Shown here: positions 4,181 through 5,395 of the stretch, piece after piece
Layout of the letters: every line of letters begins with the position of its first letter
Position numbering within the stretch: position 1 is the stretch's first letter
Translations under genes and position numbers: made by a program
The notes under the pieces: generated by a model
What the model was told of the DNA's origin: nothing
Databases searched by the model: none
The model's input: the letters and a program-made list of their open reading frames with translations, nothing else
Assembly (NCBI GenBank): GCA_900313405.1
Contig: OMQY01000123.1
Span: forward strand, 1 to 5,395
DNA from: an uncultured Eubacteriales bacterium
GTDB lineage: Bacteria > Bacillota_A > Clostridia > Saccharofermentanales > Saccharofermentanaceae
Length of the DNA stretch: 5,395 nucleotides
Direction: 5' to 3'

Positions 4181-5395
4181 ATGGACGGCAAAAAGGTAGC
4201 GCTCGGGTCATTGATATTACTGATGACTGCATTGGTAGGGGTCTGTAATGCTCTTAACTTCGGAACCGATACCGAAGAAGCCTATGTTGCGCCTAATGGG
4301 GACGTCGATCCCGAAGCGACATCCGTATTCTATTCCGATGATGCCGTAGGAGTGGCAGCCGATGCCGGAGCCTTTTCCGACACCTCGATATTCGCCCCTT
4401 CCGATATAGTATTTGATAATCAGGAATCCACGATGTATGCGACGGCTCCGTTCAGTATGAGGTCGGGTCCCGGCATATTCTATCTGAGCGTCAGCAAGTT
4501 CTATTACGGCCAGGAAGTTCACGTAACCGGAACATCCGATTCAGGCTGGTATAGGATCGACTACAACAACGAGGAACTCTACGCATACAGCGCATGTCTT
4601 ATGGAGGCCGAGCCGCCTGCCAAGACGATCACCGACGAATACGGCGTGGTCTTCGATATCGTTGATGAAGATTCTTATGTTACGGTGTCACATTACATCA
4701 TGAGCGGCCCCGGGATCGATTATGATAATGTCGGAACTCTCAGGCTCGGGCAGCGCGTCCACCTTGTCGGTACATCCGCAACAGGCTGGAACCTTATCGA
4801 TGTCGACGGGGAATATCTGTATGTCTATGGCGAGTGCATTGCCGCTGAAGCCAATGAAGTCAGGATCACGATCAATGACATCGGAACGACGATGGTCGAT
4901 ACAACAGGTTATTCGCACGCGACAAGTTCGATAAGACAGGAACCTTCCTCCGCATCACAGAAGATAGGATCCGTCAGATACGGCGATAAGGTCCACGTCG
5001 TCGGAATATGCGATAACGGTTTCTTTGAGATCGAAGAGAACGGCAGGATCGGTTATGTGAGCGGTGCTGCCATCCAGTTTACGGAGCCCAGGCGCCGTGA
5101 CACGGATGAAGAAGAGAGAGAGTCGATCTTCGATGAGATCGAAGAAGAGACAGAAGAGGAGCAGGGTGATAATACTTCCGAGATCACCGTAGTAACGGGA
5201 AACACCGACGGTGATACGCCGGATGCGACTCCCACAGAGACTCCCGCCGAGACACAGGGTACGGATCCCGCTTCCGTCGTTATCGTTACGGTAGACGTTG
5301 AGAATAATACGACAGGCACGACTATAATCGATTCAAGTGAGGGCGGAACAGACGAGACTTCGGTCACGGAAGAGGTCGTTGTCGAGGCAACTCCG
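4181..5395 (+). CDS. Exported protein with three bacterial SH3 domains (partial, 3' end missing)
   Basis: The frame from ATG 4181 stays open for 405 codons to the window edge. The N-terminus (MDGKK, then a hydrophobic stretch from about 6 to 24 ending VCNA) looks like a signal peptide cut after CNA. The Cys is preceded by Val, so the lipobox match is poor. Residues 25-83 are an acidic linker. Three SH3b-like repeats follow at about 84-142, 164-222 and 243-300, each with a turn motif (MRSGPG, IMSGPG, IRQEPS), a G-Q/D-x-VH-x-x-G strand and a GW or GF near the end. Such domains usually bind cell wall or protein ligands outside the cell. Residues 302-328 are strongly acidic, and 329-405 are Thr/Glu/Asp-rich with TPDATPTETPAET, like a wall-spanning or glycosylated linker. 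Any catalytic or anchor domain would lie beyond the window. The GGGGAG site is 12 bases from the ATG, somewhat long. Specific role unknown. Confidence 0.8.
   Translation, partial: MDGKKVALGSLILLMTALVGVCNALNFGTDTEEAYVAPNGDVDPEATSVFYSDDAVGVAADAGAFSDTSIFAPSDIVFDNQESTMYATAPFSMRSGPGIFYLSVSKFYYGQEVHVTGTSDSGWYRIDYNNEELYAYSACLMEAEPPAKTITDEYGVVFDIVDEDSYVTVSHYIMSGPGIDYDNVGTLRLGQRVHLVGTSATGWNLIDVDGEYLYVYGECIAAEANEVRITINDIGTTMVDTTGYSHATSSIRQEPSSASQKIGSVRYGDKVHVVGICDNGFFEIEENGRIGYVSGAAIQFTEPRRRDTDEEERESIFDEIEEETEEEQGDNTSEITVVTGNTDGDTPDATPTETPAETQGTDPASVVIVTVDVENNTTGTTIIDSSEGGTDETSVTEEVVVEATP

Noticed and set aside
3978..4232. 84-codon minus-strand frame across the divergent promoter region
   Set aside because: It overlaps the SH3b gene start and both candidate promoters, has no recognisable family, and its end reflects A/T-rich DNA read as Phe/Tyr/Ile.
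4202..4252. Lipoprotein signal for the SH3b protein
   Set aside because: The Cys at residue 22 is preceded by Val instead of Gly, Ala or Ser, so the lipobox is poor; an ordinary signal peptide cut after CNA fits better.
4688..5367. Frames inside the SH3b gene on both strands, including a Ser/Val-rich minus-strand frame
   Set aside because: They are by-products of the acidic, Thr-rich coding sequence; the 405-codon plus frame with signal peptide and repeated domains is the real gene.

Overview
The window looks like a chromosomal segment from an anaerobic Firmicute of the class Clostridia. The genus cannot be named from this sequence. The support is indirect: an ATP-type phosphoenolpyruvate carboxykinase tail, a TrkA/TrkH potassium-uptake pair, Nif11-type peptide precursors ending in a double glycine, strong Shine-Dalgarno sequences, and a secreted multi-SH3b protein. 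Base composition is roughly balanced and similar across the genes.

Layout. (1) Positions 1-121 hold the last 39 codons of pckA, followed by a hairpin terminator at 151-186. (2) Positions 184-1069 hold a small cassette of ribosomal natural-product precursors read on the + strand: a strong promoter overlapping the pckA terminator tail, two intact Nif11-leader precursor genes (263-577 and 650-958), and a truncated third copy (971-1069) that keeps only the first part of the leader. (3) Positions 1079-3930 on the - strand hold trkA and trkH, which overlap by four bases (ATGA) and run convergently into the cassette. (4) Positions 3931-4180 are a divergent promoter region with several inverted repeats. 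(5) From 4181 a + strand gene encodes an exported protein with three bacterial SH3 domains and an acidic, Thr-rich tail. It is still open at the window edge.

How the genes work together. TrkA (cytosolic RCK/NAD-binding regulator) and TrkH (membrane K+ channel subunit) form one potassium-uptake system. The two Nif11 precursors share a near-identical leader end (ELS-E/D-EELGKVAGG) and, unusually, a conserved hydrophobic core motif (ATLGS-V/I-x-IT). No modifying enzyme, protease or transporter is visible, and the flanking genes are housekeeping, so any maturation would have to be done by enzymes encoded elsewhere. This orphan precursor cassette is the most interesting part of the window. Nothing in the sequence establishes what the mature peptides look like or do.
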